From positions 1 to 43,322 of the forward strand of contig CAINGB010000005.1 in NCBI GenBank assembly GCA_903848275.1: a DNA stretch of 43,322 nt. The letters run 5' to 3'. Below, one piece after another: positions 24,919-33,228 of this stretch; the stretch's first letter is position 1; each line of letters begins with the position of its first letter. The notes below the pieces were generated by a model, which was not told the DNA's origin, searched no databases, and worked only from the letters and a program-made list of their open reading frames with translations. A program made the position numbers and the translations under genes. Source of the stretch: Candidatus Uhrbacteria bacterium. Lineage in GTDB: Bacteria; Patescibacteriota; Patescibacteriia; UBA9934.

Positions 24919-26865
24919 ATGTACCTCCGAGTTTATCCCATCCTCAGACTGCCGCGGAGGTTCGGCGTCTTTGACTACCAACTGCCGGAAGGACTCAACG
25001 TCTCGCCCGGCGATTTAGTGCACGTCCCATTCCATAATCGAGTTATCCTGGCCGTTGCCGTCGCTTTAACCGAAGTGACGGAAGTCCGTAGTAAGCTGGC
25101 CGAAGTAATCGACATCGCTTTTCCCGCCGCCCTCTCCGAGCCGGACATTCACCGCTTAGTGAATCTGGCCCAAACAATTGCCCAGTCACCGTCCACTATT
25201 TTTTTATCTACCTTCGGCCAGTTAAAATCTGAACATTCCGCCCCACGTCTAGTGTCGCAAAATAACACTCAACTCTCCTTACCCAAAGACCTAGTGGAGC
25301 AATTACAGAACATTGTAAAACTAATTCCTGAAAGAGCCTCGAAGGAGGGAGAAGTGGTCGGGCTTCTCTCGCGCCAAGCGAAGGTCGGCCCTGTGCCAGC
25401 CCCCGAGTCAGACGAGGTGAGTCAGCTGGTACGGTTGTCGACCTGCAGCGCGAAGCAAGAGAATCCGACTTCTTCGACCGGTGTAAATCAGACACGAATA
25501 GTCTGCCAACTAGGCACCGAAGCTTCTTTTGCCCTCGCCCGCCTCCTCCGTCAACGAACCAGTGGACAAATGCTCATCATCATGCCCCGCGAACGCGACG
25601 TCGAACTCCTCGGCCGCCTCATCGACCTCGGTAAAAGCACCGCCGTACTCCACGGTCACACCAAACCCTACGAACGCGAAAAAATTATTCACGCCTGGCG
25701 CTCCGGCCGCTTGTCGACCTTGATCGGCACTCTTCAAGCCACCCTCATTCCAGCCCACAAAATAGACACTGTCCTCCTCATGAGCACCGGCACGGACGAC
25801 CATTTTTCCGATCGCCGTAATCCACGGCTCGATAACCGCCTCTGCGCCGCAGCCCAGGCCGCCCAGCATAACGCCCTTTTCGTCACCACAGACTTCCTAC
25901 CACGCCCCGAAGAACTAGCCACCTTCGAACTCTCTTCTTTTTCACCAGCAGCCGAGCCAATCATGGTCGATTTGCGCAAACCCGACGAACAAACCGACAC
26001 CCAGCTACTCTCCGAAACCCTCCTTGCTGAGGTAAATAAGGCTTTACAAAGCCAAAAAAAGGTGCTACTTTTCTACAACCGCAAAGGCGTCGCCAAGCGC
26101 GTCGTCTGCTCCAGTTGTTGCGCCATGGTCATTTGCCCAACCTGCGGCAACGTCCCGTCCATCCGGCCACCAACGGCTCACTGCCTACGCTGCGGCCACG
26201 TCTGGCCCATTCCCGAGAAATGCGGTGCCTGCACTACTGGTCACCTTAATCTCAAAGGTATCGGCAACGCCCATCTGGAAAAAGCGCTCATCGCCCTCTT
26301 CCCTACTTACTCCGTCGGTCGCGTCGAGAAGAATCACACCGAGGGCAAGAACGCGCAAATCCAATTAGTGACCGAGTATTTCTTTTCGAGCCTCGTCTTA
26401 CCATTTGGCCCCAAAGAATATGGCCTGGTCGCCGACTTGGCTGCAGATCTCTCGCTCAATCCGGAAAACTTCCGTGCAGAAGAAGAAACAGCTCGCAAAC
26501 TGCACCGCCTAACCAGCTTCGGCAAACAGCAAAACGCCACGGTCCTCATCCAAACCTGGTTGCCCGACCTGATCGATGAGATGCGTAACGCTGAGACTTG
26601 GCTTAACAACGAGACGACCACCCGTCAAAGTTACGGGCTACCACCGTTCGCCGCGCAAGTCACCGTGCGTCACGTCGACTCGGCTGCGCTCATTGCCATC
26701 ACTAATCAAACCTTCCTCGACGTTCCGGAAAAGCTTGAAGCCATCGGCCGAATTCCGTACAATAAACTCGACGAAGTAATCGACACTCTGGCCACACTAC
26801 CCGACACCGCCGTCATTTCTATTGATCAAACCTATGCCAGCTCTCACCGTCCTCTGCAATCCTAA
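24919..26865 (+). CDS. priA: PriA-like primosomal protein, helicase motifs lost
   Basis: Homologue of primosome protein N' (648 residues). The N-terminal 3'-DNA-end-binding domain is present (FGVFDYQLPEGLNVSPGDLVHVPF), as is the zinc domain with four CxxC pairs (VCSSCC, ICPTC, HCLRC, KCGAC). The helicase residues are missing: the Walker A position reads CQLGTEASF instead of GxTGSGKT, the DEEH box reads MSTGTDDHF, and no GRAGR is found before the conserved VLIQTW. It therefore probably binds forks without unwinding DNA, as inferred for other ATPase-dead PriA homologues. Residues about 145-187 come from a palindromic insert. It overlaps def by 32 nt. Confidence 0.85.
   Translation: MYLRVYPILRLPRRFGVFDYQLPEGLNVSPGDLVHVPFHNRVILAVAVALTEVTEVRSKLAEVIDIAFPAALSEPDIHRLVNLAQTIAQSPSTIFLSTFGQLKSEHSAPRLVSQNNTQLSLPKDLVEQLQNIVKLIPERASKEGEVVGLLSRQAKVGPVPAPESDEVSQLVRLSTCSAKQENPTSSTGVNQTRIVCQLGTEASFALARLLRQRTSGQMLIIMPRERDVELLGRLIDLGKSTAVLHGHTKPYEREKIIHAWRSGRLSTLIGTLQATLIPAHKIDTVLLMSTGTDDHFSDRRNPRLDNRLCAAAQAAQHNALFVTTDFLPRPEELATFELSSFSPAAEPIMVDLRKPDEQTDTQLLSETLLAEVNKALQSQKKVLLFYNRKGVAKRVVCSSCCAMVICPTCGNVPSIRPPTAHCLRCGHVWPIPEKCGACTTGHLNLKGIGNAHLEKALIALFPTYSVGRVEKNHTEGKNAQIQLVTEYFFSSLVLPFGPKEYGLVADLAADLSLNPENFRAEEETARKLHRLTSFGKQQNATVLIQTWLPDLIDEMRNAETWLNNETTTRQSYGLPPFAAQVTVRHVDSAALIAITNQTFLDVPEKLEAIGRIPYNKLDEVIDTLATLPDTAVISIDQTYASSHRPLQS
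25351..25479 (+). repeat. 129-bp palindromic insert translated inside the PriA homologue
   Basis: The outer arms (25351-25374 and 25448-25479) are imperfect inverted repeats sharing GAAG, TCGG, TTCTCT and CGCGC blocks. An inner hairpin pairs GTGCCAGC (25393-25400) with GCTGGTAC (25425-25432). The length is 43 codons and the frame stays open. It lies in the linker between the N-terminal domains and the former helicase core, where E. coli PriA has nothing comparable. The peptide (SRQAKVGPVPAPESDE...) is low-complexity. Confidence 0.55.
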
Positions 26866-27313
26866 TCCTGAACTGCGCGTTCTTTCTGTTGCCCTGAGCA
26901 CAGAAGAAATTTTATTGCCGCACACGCAAAAACTAATCGACGACATGATTGTCACTATGCAGGTAGAAGACGGCGTCGGCCTAGCCGCCCCACAAGTCGG
27001 CGCTCATCTCCGCCTCATCGTCGCCGAAACTCCGCATGGCAACCTTGCCTTCATTAACCCCGTCATTACATCGCGCTCGGTTCGCCTAGTAAACTCCACC
27101 GAAGGTTGTCTCTCTGTTCCTGGCATGTCTGGCACCGTTAAGCGCCATTCCAGCGTCAAAGTGACTGCCCAAGATCGCACCGGCAAGACCATTGAACTCA
27201 AAGCCAACGGCCTGCTCTCCATCATCTTCCAGCACGAAATCGACCACTTGGACGGCGTCCTCTTCATTGACCGCGCCGAGAAAGTTATCACCGACGTAAA
27301 ATCTCGCCTTTAA
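26834..27313 (+). CDS. def: Peptide deformylase
   Basis: Removes the formyl group from nascent N-formyl-Met proteins, paired with Fmt next door. It has 159 residues from the ATG at 26834 (MPALTVLCNP), overlapping the PriA-like 3' end; a TTG at 26822 is less likely. The three PDF motifs are complete: GVGLAAPQVG, EGCLSVPG (metal Cys) and QHEIDHLDG (metal His pair and catalytic Glu). It is followed 8 nt later by fmt. Confidence 0.96.
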   Translation: MPALTVLCNPNPELRVLSVALSTEEILLPHTQKLIDDMIVTMQVEDGVGLAAPQVGAHLRLIVAETPHGNLAFINPVITSRSVRLVNSTEGCLSVPGMSGTVKRHSSVKVTAQDRTGKTIELKANGLLSIIFQHEIDHLDGVLFIDRAEKVITDVKSRL

Positions 27314-27321
27314 TTTTCTTC

Positions 27322-28248
27322 ATGAAAATCATCTTCTTCGGCACCCCCCAATTTTCCGCTGACTTCCTGCAAGGCCTCCTGAACGAGCCCTCCTTCGAAG
27401 TTATCGGCGTCGTCTGCCAACCGGACGAACCACTCGGCCGCAAGAAGATTTTAACCGCGCCTCCAACCAAGCAACTCGCTATTATTCACAACATCCCCGT
27501 CTTCCAACCAACCAAGCTCAAGGACGACGCTTTCGTCGAATCTTTGCGTTCCCTTCAGGCCGACGCTTTCGTCGTCGTTGCTTACGGTCGCATTATCCCG
27601 CAAATCGTCCTCGACTTACCCAAACTCGGGGTCATCAACGTCCACCCATCACTTTTACCAAAATATCGCGGCCCTTCCCCCATGCAATCCGCCATCGCGG
27701 CCGGCGAAACGGAAACCGGCATCTCTATCATGCTTCTCGACGCCCTCATGGACCACGGGCCGATTTTGGCGCAAACGAAGTTATCGATTACCCCAGCCAC
27801 CACCAGCGAATCGTTAATGTCCACAGTAGTCGAGGTCGGCGTGCCACTTCTCATCGATACATTGAAGAGGTTCGAACAAGGCCAGATCAAACCAGACGAG
27901 CAGGATCATTCCGCCGCCACTATCTGTTCGTTACTCAGCCGCGCGGACGGTATTATCAACTGGACACAACCAGCACATCTGATCGACGCCAAAATCCGCG
28001 GCCTCAACCCTTGGCCCGGCACCAGCACCGCTAATCTCAAAATCTTCTCTGCCTGTATACGCTCAACGTATACGCTCAACGTAGACCTACCTCCAGGCCA
28101 AGTCCTCATCGAGGGCGATCACCTCTTCATCGGCACCGGCACGACTGCCCTCGAAATCCTGGAACTCCAACCCGCATCCGGCAAACGCATGCCCGCCGCC
28201 GCCTTCATCGCTGGTCATCACGAACTAAACGGTACGAGTCTACTGTAA
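27322..28248 (+). CDS. fmt: Methionyl-tRNA formyltransferase
   Basis: Formylates initiator Met-tRNA using 10-formyl-THF. It has 308 residues, the usual size. The N-terminal Rossmann-type domain begins KIIFFGTPQFSADFL; the catalytic Asn-His-Asp set lies in INVHPSLLPKYRGPSPMQ and MDHGPIL. The C-terminal domain has the typical KIRGLNPWPGT. A 13-bp unit TATACGCTCAACG is duplicated near 28057-28082 without breaking the frame. Its stop is followed by a palindromic element. Confidence 0.96.
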   Translation: MKIIFFGTPQFSADFLQGLLNEPSFEVIGVVCQPDEPLGRKKILTAPPTKQLAIIHNIPVFQPTKLKDDAFVESLRSLQADAFVVVAYGRIIPQIVLDLPKLGVINVHPSLLPKYRGPSPMQSAIAAGETETGISIMLLDALMDHGPILAQTKLSITPATTSESLMSTVVEVGVPLLIDTLKRFEQGQIKPDEQDHSAATICSLLSRADGIINWTQPAHLIDAKIRGLNPWPGTSTANLKIFSACIRSTYTLNVDLPPGQVLIEGDHLFIGTGTTALEILELQPASGKRMPAAAFIAGHHELNGTSLL

Positions 28249-28264
28249 ATATTTTATTGAGCCA

Positions 28265-28461
28265 GAGCCTTGTAGAAGTGAGCGATTGCCGTTGTTTCCT
28301 CTTACGACACTCGGACACGCCCCGTGTGAATCGCTCCCGAGAGCTCGAAGGGCTTTAAGCGATTTACCGGTCGCCATTCCAAAATCTACTCAGTTAAGAA
28401 ATGTGGCGGGCGTGTTCGAGTTAGGAGGAGGAAACACGGCAGTCGCGAGCGACGAGCCTTG
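28265..28461. repeat. Palindromic element flanked by 8-bp direct repeats (MITE-like or structured RNA)
   Basis: Between convergent fmt and the ABC transporter. Long arms 28282-28323 and 28406-28446 form an imperfect inverted repeat; some mismatches are G-T and would be wobble pairs in RNA. An internal stem pairs AATCGCT (28329-28335) with AGCGATT (28358-28364). GAGCCTTG occurs as a direct repeat at 28265-28272 and 28454-28461, like a target-site duplication. No transposase is encoded. It may also serve as a terminator for both neighbours. Confidence 0.6.
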
Positions 28462-28473
28462 GCCGTAAACAAT

Positions 28474-30231
28474 TTAAGGTAAAAACCCACCTGCTTGAAT
28501 ACTCCACAATTTCTTATACGTCCCCTCATGCTGAATCAGTTCTTCATGCGTTCCAGCGTCAACCACTGCCCCCTTTTCGATGACAACGATACGGTCCATC
28601 TGCATAATCGTACTCAGTCGATGCGCGATAACAATCACCGTTTTACTCTTCATCAACTCATGCAAAGCATCTTGAATCAGTGACTCGCTTTCAGAATCGA
28701 GGCTACTCGTCGCTTCGTCGAGCACAAGTATTGGGGCATTCTTGAGAATCGCCCGCGCAATCGCCACCCGTTGACGTTCACCGCCGGAAAGTTTGACGCC
28801 GCGCTCACCAACCTTCGTATCATAACCATGTGATAGTTCGGAAATAAACTCATGACAATGAGCTTTCTTGCTGGCTGCAATCACTTCTTTATCACTAGCC
28901 TCACGCCTACCATAACGAATATTCTCCATGACTGTGCGGTGGAACAGCAGCGAATCCTGCGGCACGAGCGACACCAGCGACCGTAAACTCTCCTGCGTCA
29001 CTTTGCTAATATCTTGGCCGTCGATAGTTATCGAGCCCTTAGTCACGTCAAAGAACCGCATGAGGAGCTTAATCACCGTACTCTTCCCCGCGCCACTCGG
29101 TCCAATAAACGCCACTTTTTCCCGCGGCTTAATGTCGAGCGTCATGTCATGCAAAATCATCCGGCCGTTACTATAACCAAAGGACACTTTTTTAAAGTTA
29201 ATCTCACCCTTCTTAACCTGCAACTTCTTAGCGCCCTTCTTGTCCACTAACTCGTAAGGCATTTCCAAGATATCGACCATTTCTTTAGCGTCAGCAAACC
29301 CGTCATATAAGTCACGAATAACTCGGCCGAAGTCATAAAGTCGCATAAACAAAGCCACGAGCGCTGTCTGAATGAGCGCAAAATCACCAAGCGTCATCTT
29401 GCCCTGTACATACAAGTTAATCGCCACATACATGGCAACACCCTGCAGCACAAACATAAAGCCGGCCTGTACACCGTCATTCACACTACCCAAATTCCAA
29501 GTGAACGTCACCATTTTACGCCACCGAGCATTCACCTCCCAGAACCTCGCCGCCTCAAACTTTTTTCCCACAAACTGCTGAATTGTCATCGCGTTACCAA
29601 TAGCGTCGGCCAATTTACCGCCCGATTCAGTATCAAGCTCAGCCCTAATCAAGTCATACTTCAGCTTCCACTTTGCCACAATGAAGTTGACGACAGCAAA
29701 GAGAAACACCCAAATACAAAGTATGCCAGCAAACAAAGGGCTACGCAGGTAAAAGATAACAATCGTACCAACTATACTGACAAAAATCTGCACCAACTTC
29801 CAAGTCACCTGGTCCATTATTCGTTCAAAAGCCCGACCAAAACGGTGAATTTTCTTAACGAGTGAGCCAGCAAAGTTATCGGTAAAAAACCTATACGAGT
29901 GGTTCAGCAAATGCTCAAAAGCAGTTTGCTCAAGGTCGACGATCACTCGCGGCTGAATATAATTATTAGTCACGTCCGCCAAGCGCTGCAACAACCACAA
30001 ACCCAAGTTGACACCAACTATCCAAACCAGCACTCCAATTAACGTCGACGCTAACGCTTGGCCCGTCTGACCAGTCGTGAACGCGTCAAAAAATTGCTTG
30101 TTAAGTAACGCTGGTACCAAGTTGAGAATGTTAATCGCCACCAACACCAATAACAAGAAGCTTATCGCTAACGGATACCGCTTAACATGTTGCCAGTAAA
30201 CTTTAATTGTTGAGTTTATAGATAACGACAT
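28474..30231 (-). CDS. ABC exporter (fused permease-ATPase)
   Basis: A 585-residue half-transporter of the MsbA/LmrA type, working as a dimer in the cytoplasmic membrane. The N-terminal domain has six transmembrane segments (about residues 15-310). The ATPase shows Walker A GPSGAGKST (about 378), the Q-loop in SLVPQDSLLF, signature LSGGERQRVAIARAI, Walker B ILVLDEATSSLD and the H-loop IAHRLST. All are intact, so it should be active. The substrate is unknown; lipid, peptide or drug export are all possible. It starts 7 nt after the DUF2779-type gene, so the two are co-transcribed. Confidence 0.93.
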   Translation of the reverse strand: MSLSINSTIKVYWQHVKRYPLAISFLLLVLVAINILNLVPALLNKQFFDAFTTGQTGQALASTLIGVLVWIVGVNLGLWLLQRLADVTNNYIQPRVIVDLEQTAFEHLLNHSYRFFTDNFAGSLVKKIHRFGRAFERIMDQVTWKLVQIFVSIVGTIVIFYLRSPLFAGILCIWVFLFAVVNFIVAKWKLKYDLIRAELDTESGGKLADAIGNAMTIQQFVGKKFEAARFWEVNARWRKMVTFTWNLGSVNDGVQAGFMFVLQGVAMYVAINLYVQGKMTLGDFALIQTALVALFMRLYDFGRVIRDLYDGFADAKEMVDILEMPYELVDKKGAKKLQVKKGEINFKKVSFGYSNGRMILHDMTLDIKPREKVAFIGPSGAGKSTVIKLLMRFFDVTKGSITIDGQDISKVTQESLRSLVSLVPQDSLLFHRTVMENIRYGRREASDKEVIAASKKAHCHEFISELSHGYDTKVGERGVKLSGGERQRVAIARAILKNAPILVLDEATSSLDSESESLIQDALHELMKSKTVIVIAHRLSTIMQMDRIVVIEKGAVVDAGTHEELIQHEGTYKKLWSIQAGGFLP

Positions 30232-30238
30232 GGCTGGA

Positions 30239-31723
30239 TTATATCATGCCCTTTAACTTCCTATAAATCTCCACCATCGCCCAAGTATCCAGTGCGCAAT
30301 AATCGAGCAAGTCGCGCTTAATCTTCTCCTTATCGCTGGCCGACGTCGACGCTGAGATGAGCTTCTCCCAGCGCTCACTCGCCTGGTCGCCCTTACTGAT
30401 ATTCATCACGCTGTAATTGAGGCTCGGCACCAAGACTGGCAAAACTTTCTTAATACTCGCACTCCCCTTAAAAGCCGGGTCGACATAGTAGCCATCGGAG
30501 AAGATCGTCATCAAATCGAACATCTTATCATTAATCTCTTTCAAAAACGACGCATATTCTGGGTGCAACTCAGCCAGCTTGTCATTCCGTTGCTTCTCAT
30601 AACTGCTGTACCAACTAATCACCGTCCCGTTCGGATCGAGGTCCTTCTTCATGCGCTCGATGAGAGGCAACGTCAAATCTCCCTCCGGCTCCGTTATCAA
30701 GAACTCGCGGTGCTCTATCTCCCCATCTGCTCCCATTATATGCAAGCTATACTGGAACGGAATCTGCTCATACGCCCCAAAGCCGTCGAACATGGGAATA
30801 GCGCTGCTATACCCCTCGTAATCAAAGAACTGTAACGGGAACTGCAAGCCGTCTAGCGCTTCTTTAATCGCTCCGTAATCAATTATCGCTTTGCCGAGCA
30901 CATAAGACTCATACTGCAGCTTTTGCGCCACGTTCAAGTCCTCGGGGTTATGGATGTCCTTAAGCGACAACTCCCCGCGGTCCACCCAATCAAGCAACTT
31001 CTTCTTGCTCATGCCTATGCGGTTGAAGTTATGAACCGAATACTCTGGCACTTCAGGATTCGAGTACGCAAAAGTGCTGCACTGATTGCTCCGCCCCTCG
31101 TACACGCAAGCGCAACCTTTCTCCTCCGGCAACAGCAAACACTCCTTCATCTGCATCATCTCCCCCTTCACTTGTTCCTCCGCCGCCGTCACCTCCCCCG
31201 TCAAATCTGCTTCGATGAACAATTCACAATTAACAACCTTACCCTGCTTACGATATTCACGATTCAAATGAATGACGCCAGCCTTAGCAATCTTGACCCC
31301 ATACGCCTCAATCACAATCTTCTGAAATGCCAAATCGTTGACGTGGTGATGCGGCACTTTGCGCTTCACCTCATTCGTCGCCTTCACCTCCCATAACTCC
31401 CAGCCATCGAGTTCCGTATTAAACCGCAAAATATCCGCCCGCAAATAAAACACGTCCTCCTGGAACGTCGCCTGAAAAATCGTCTTCTTCTCCTCAATGG
31501 TCTTCTTCGTATCGATCACCGCCTGACCATGATGACTCTCAATCAACACTCCCTCGGGATAGAGGAGTCTACACGCCGCCTCAGCCAAGTTACCGTCCTC
31601 AATAATCTTCTTCTCAAAATCGCTAAACTCCACATCTGCAAACAACTCCGGCTTATGCTTCCGCAGCCACAGGTTCTTCTTGCAAAATGTATATTCCAGG
31701 TAATCTGTTTTGGTGATGAGCAT
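30239..31723 (-). CDS. DUF2779-type protein, Cas4/RecB-like plus DEDD-like region
   Basis: A 494-residue protein. The N-terminal part has MLITKTDYLEYTFCKKNLWL, a Cys entry motif as in Cas4/RecB-type nucleases, and YLRADILRF...GWELWEVKATNEVK, a PD-(D/E)XK-like D-ExK arrangement. A cysteine group (CACVYEGRSNQC) lies near the middle. The C-terminal part (about 290-494) starts with LQFFDYEGYSSAIP and ends DLLDYCALDTWAMVEIYRKL, a D-x-E ... D-x-x-D spacing suggesting a DEDD-type exonuclease fold. It is probably a DNA- or RNA-processing nuclease. Its role in the operon with the exporter is not evident. Confidence 0.75.
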   Translation of the reverse strand: MLITKTDYLEYTFCKKNLWLRKHKPELFADVEFSDFEKKIIEDGNLAEAACRLLYPEGVLIESHHGQAVIDTKKTIEEKKTIFQATFQEDVFYLRADILRFNTELDGWELWEVKATNEVKRKVPHHHVNDLAFQKIVIEAYGVKIAKAGVIHLNREYRKQGKVVNCELFIEADLTGEVTAAEEQVKGEMMQMKECLLLPEEKGCACVYEGRSNQCSTFAYSNPEVPEYSVHNFNRIGMSKKKLLDWVDRGELSLKDIHNPEDLNVAQKLQYESYVLGKAIIDYGAIKEALDGLQFPLQFFDYEGYSSAIPMFDGFGAYEQIPFQYSLHIMGADGEIEHREFLITEPEGDLTLPLIERMKKDLDPNGTVISWYSSYEKQRNDKLAELHPEYASFLKEINDKMFDLMTIFSDGYYVDPAFKGSASIKKVLPVLVPSLNYSVMNISKGDQASERWEKLISASTSASDKEKIKRDLLDYCALDTWAMVEIYRKLKGMI

Positions 31724-31725
31724 AA

Positions 31726-32249
31726 CTATTTATTAACTTTATCAGAAAGAATACCGAACATACTCAACACATTATTTAAAGTTCGAACATTCCAATTCTG
31801 TTGCCCTGAACTCAATCCTTGCAAGTGCACAGCATTTCGTTTTTCACGTATTCGTTCGACTCGTTTAAAGATATCATCATTAATTAAACCGAGTTTTCGT
31901 GACATCTCATTAATCTGTTTAAAATCTGTATGTTTAGTTAAAATAAACTTCTTTTTGCTCCGTTTGCAAAAAACTATATTTTCAAATTTTGCCACGATCC
32001 CAGCTGGTAGCTCATACGTCTCACCATGTTGCCAAACATCCAAAATCAAGTCAGACTCTTTAGCTTTAGCTATTCTCTCAAATAGTAGCTTATGCATCAA
32101 CGCTTCAATAATTGCACTAGCAAATAAAATCGCCACCTGATAGTAGCGACCCTTAGCGCGACCTTTTACTGATCAGCATGCTTTAACTGAGTAGTGACTT
32201 GATCCAAATTCCAATCAACATTTCTCCAAAAAATATCATCATCGGACAT
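31726..32249 (-). pseudogene. HEPN-like protein gene with a -1 frameshift
   Basis: A frame starting at the ATG at 32249 (MSDDDIFWRNVDWNLDQV) stops at 32166, while the overlapping frame continues SVKGRAKGRYYQVAILFAS through 31726 without a good start. Joined by a -1 shift near 32170-32176 they give about 170 residues. The C-terminal RVERIREKRNAVHLQGL resembles the R-N-x-x-H motif of HEPN-type RNases, though with spacing shorter than the classical RNxxxH. It may be a decayed toxin, a sequencing error or a programmed frameshift. It is 8 nt downstream of the 68-residue gene. Confidence 0.55.
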
Positions 32250-32257
32250 ATACTTGA

Positions 32258-32464
32258 CTACCGACCAAAATATTTATCAGCCATTTCTGCTAATCTTGCC
32301 AGTGGCTCAAAACCCATTCTTCTCAGCTCTTCAATTCTGCGAGCACCAGACAGCACCTCATAATCAGCAGCCGGTCTATTCCGCCGTTCAGACCGAGAAC
32401 GAACTCTACCCGTAGCTGCAGCTCGGGTCACATTAGTTGATTTCTTTAATGTTGCAGTCGTCAT
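32258..32464 (-). CDS. Small basic protein (68 aa), unknown
   Basis: Starting at the ATG at 32464, 25 nt after the RhuM-type stop, the frame encodes 68 residues: a basic Arg/Ser-rich N-terminus (GRVRSRSERRNRPAADYE) then a helical GARRIEELRRMGFEPLARLAEMADKYF. The frame extends upstream to 32566, but that part overlaps the neighbour and has an arginine-rich shadow-like composition. It vaguely recalls small phage proteins. Its place directly before the HEPN-like frame suggests a possible partner role, which is inference. Confidence 0.5.
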   Translation of the reverse strand: MTTATLKKSTNVTRAAATGRVRSRSERRNRPAADYEVLSGARRIEELRRMGFEPLARLAEMADKYFGR

Positions 32465-32489
32465 ATAACTCAATGATAACAAACTATCC

Positions 32490-32954
32490 CTACTCTGCAA
32501 ACTCCACATACTCCTCAACCGCCGTATCCTCCTGACTATACGCCATCTCATCTTCCTGTGCCTCATCAGTAACTCCCGTCATTCCACTCTTACCAGCTGT
32601 CCCCATCATTCCATTAAATGTCTGCTCTTTGAGCATGCGATCAACCCACAACCTAAACTTCGTCGCCAACCCCGGATTAACTCTATACCCAACACACAGC
32701 ACAGCCTCCAAACTATAACACTTTGTCTCATACTTTTTCCCATCCCTCGCAGTTATCCGGCATTTCCGGACAACTGTATTCTGGCTAACCTCACCGCCTT
32801 TAAACGCATTCTGTAAATGTTCACTGACCGTCTTCACACTGACCCCAAACACCTCCCCGATCTCTTTCTGCGTCAGCCAGACAGTGTGGTTTTCTACTCT
32901 TACCTCAAGTTTTATAGAACTATTAGGTAAAGTATAAGTAGCACTACTAATCAC
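32490..32954 (-). CDS. Short RhuM-type protein
   Basis: A 154-residue protein with the N-terminal helix-turn-helix domain of RhuM/Fic-associated proteins: HTVWLTQKEIGEVFGVSVKTV, NAFKGGEVSQNTVVRKCRIT, and YSLEAVLCVGYRVNPGLATKFRLWV. The family's C-terminal half (see 37853-38890) is absent and replaced by an acidic Gly/Met-rich tail. It is probably a truncated or single-domain paralogue. The start is a GTG one base after the RelE-like stop. RhuM proteins are found in islands and phages and their biochemical role is unclear. Confidence 0.8.
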   Translation of the reverse strand: MISSATYTLPNSSIKLEVRVENHTVWLTQKEIGEVFGVSVKTVSEHLQNAFKGGEVSQNTVVRKCRITARDGKKYETKCYSLEAVLCVGYRVNPGLATKFRLWVDRMLKEQTFNGMMGTAGKSGMTGVTDEAQEDEMAYSQEDTAVEEYVEFAE

Positions 32955-32955
32955 A

Positions 32956-33207
32956 CTATAAATGATTAGAAATCTTCAATACCCTGATAAGCTTTTGACT
33001 CTGGTCATATGTAAAAAGACAGCGCCATTTTTTCGAGATATAAAATTCCCAAACATCAACTCCCTCATGATACACATTATTAAGAGGTTTCGCGTTAAGT
33101 GATGGATAATTTAGTCCAACTACCTTCAAAAATTTAAACTTTCGTTCGACCACTTTAAAAACACGTTGATCCTTGACCTGTTTCGAATTTTTTTTGATAA
33201 GCATCAT
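32956..33207 (-). CDS. RelE/HigB-like toxin
   Basis: An 83-residue protein (ATG at 33207, with a further ATG at 33204 and a TTG at 33210). The C-terminal DVWEFYISKKWRCLFTYDQ...LIRVLKISNHL matches the RelE/ParE-superfamily beta-sheet layout with a conserved aromatic-rich end and a basic catalytic-side region. Such toxins usually cleave mRNA on the ribosome. A good Shine-Dalgarno (GAGGTG) precedes it, unlike core genes. Its immediate upstream neighbour is a Panacea-type protein, the likely antitoxin. Confidence 0.72.
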   Translation of the reverse strand: MMLIKKNSKQVKDQRVFKVVERKFKFLKVVGLNYPSLNAKPLNNVYHEGVDVWEFYISKKWRCLFTYDQSQKLIRVLKISNHL

Positions 33208-33228
33208 CAAAAATCACCTCAACTCCGC

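Noticed and set aside
25208-25495. Minus-strand frame across the PriA insert
   Set aside because: It is the antisense reading of an inverted repeat inside a well-supported gene, with no start context.
28057-28082. Two tandem copies of TATACGCTCAACG in fmt
   Set aside because: Only two copies, in a variable surface region of Fmt; a local duplication without further sign of function.
28286-28468. Open frame of 60 codons within the palindromic element
   Set aside because: It follows the inverted repeat, has no Shine-Dalgarno or family resemblance, and its ends are shared with the repeat arms.
32465-32566. Upstream extension of the 68-residue frame
   Set aside because: It overlaps the RhuM-type gene and is an arginine-rich shadow of that frame.
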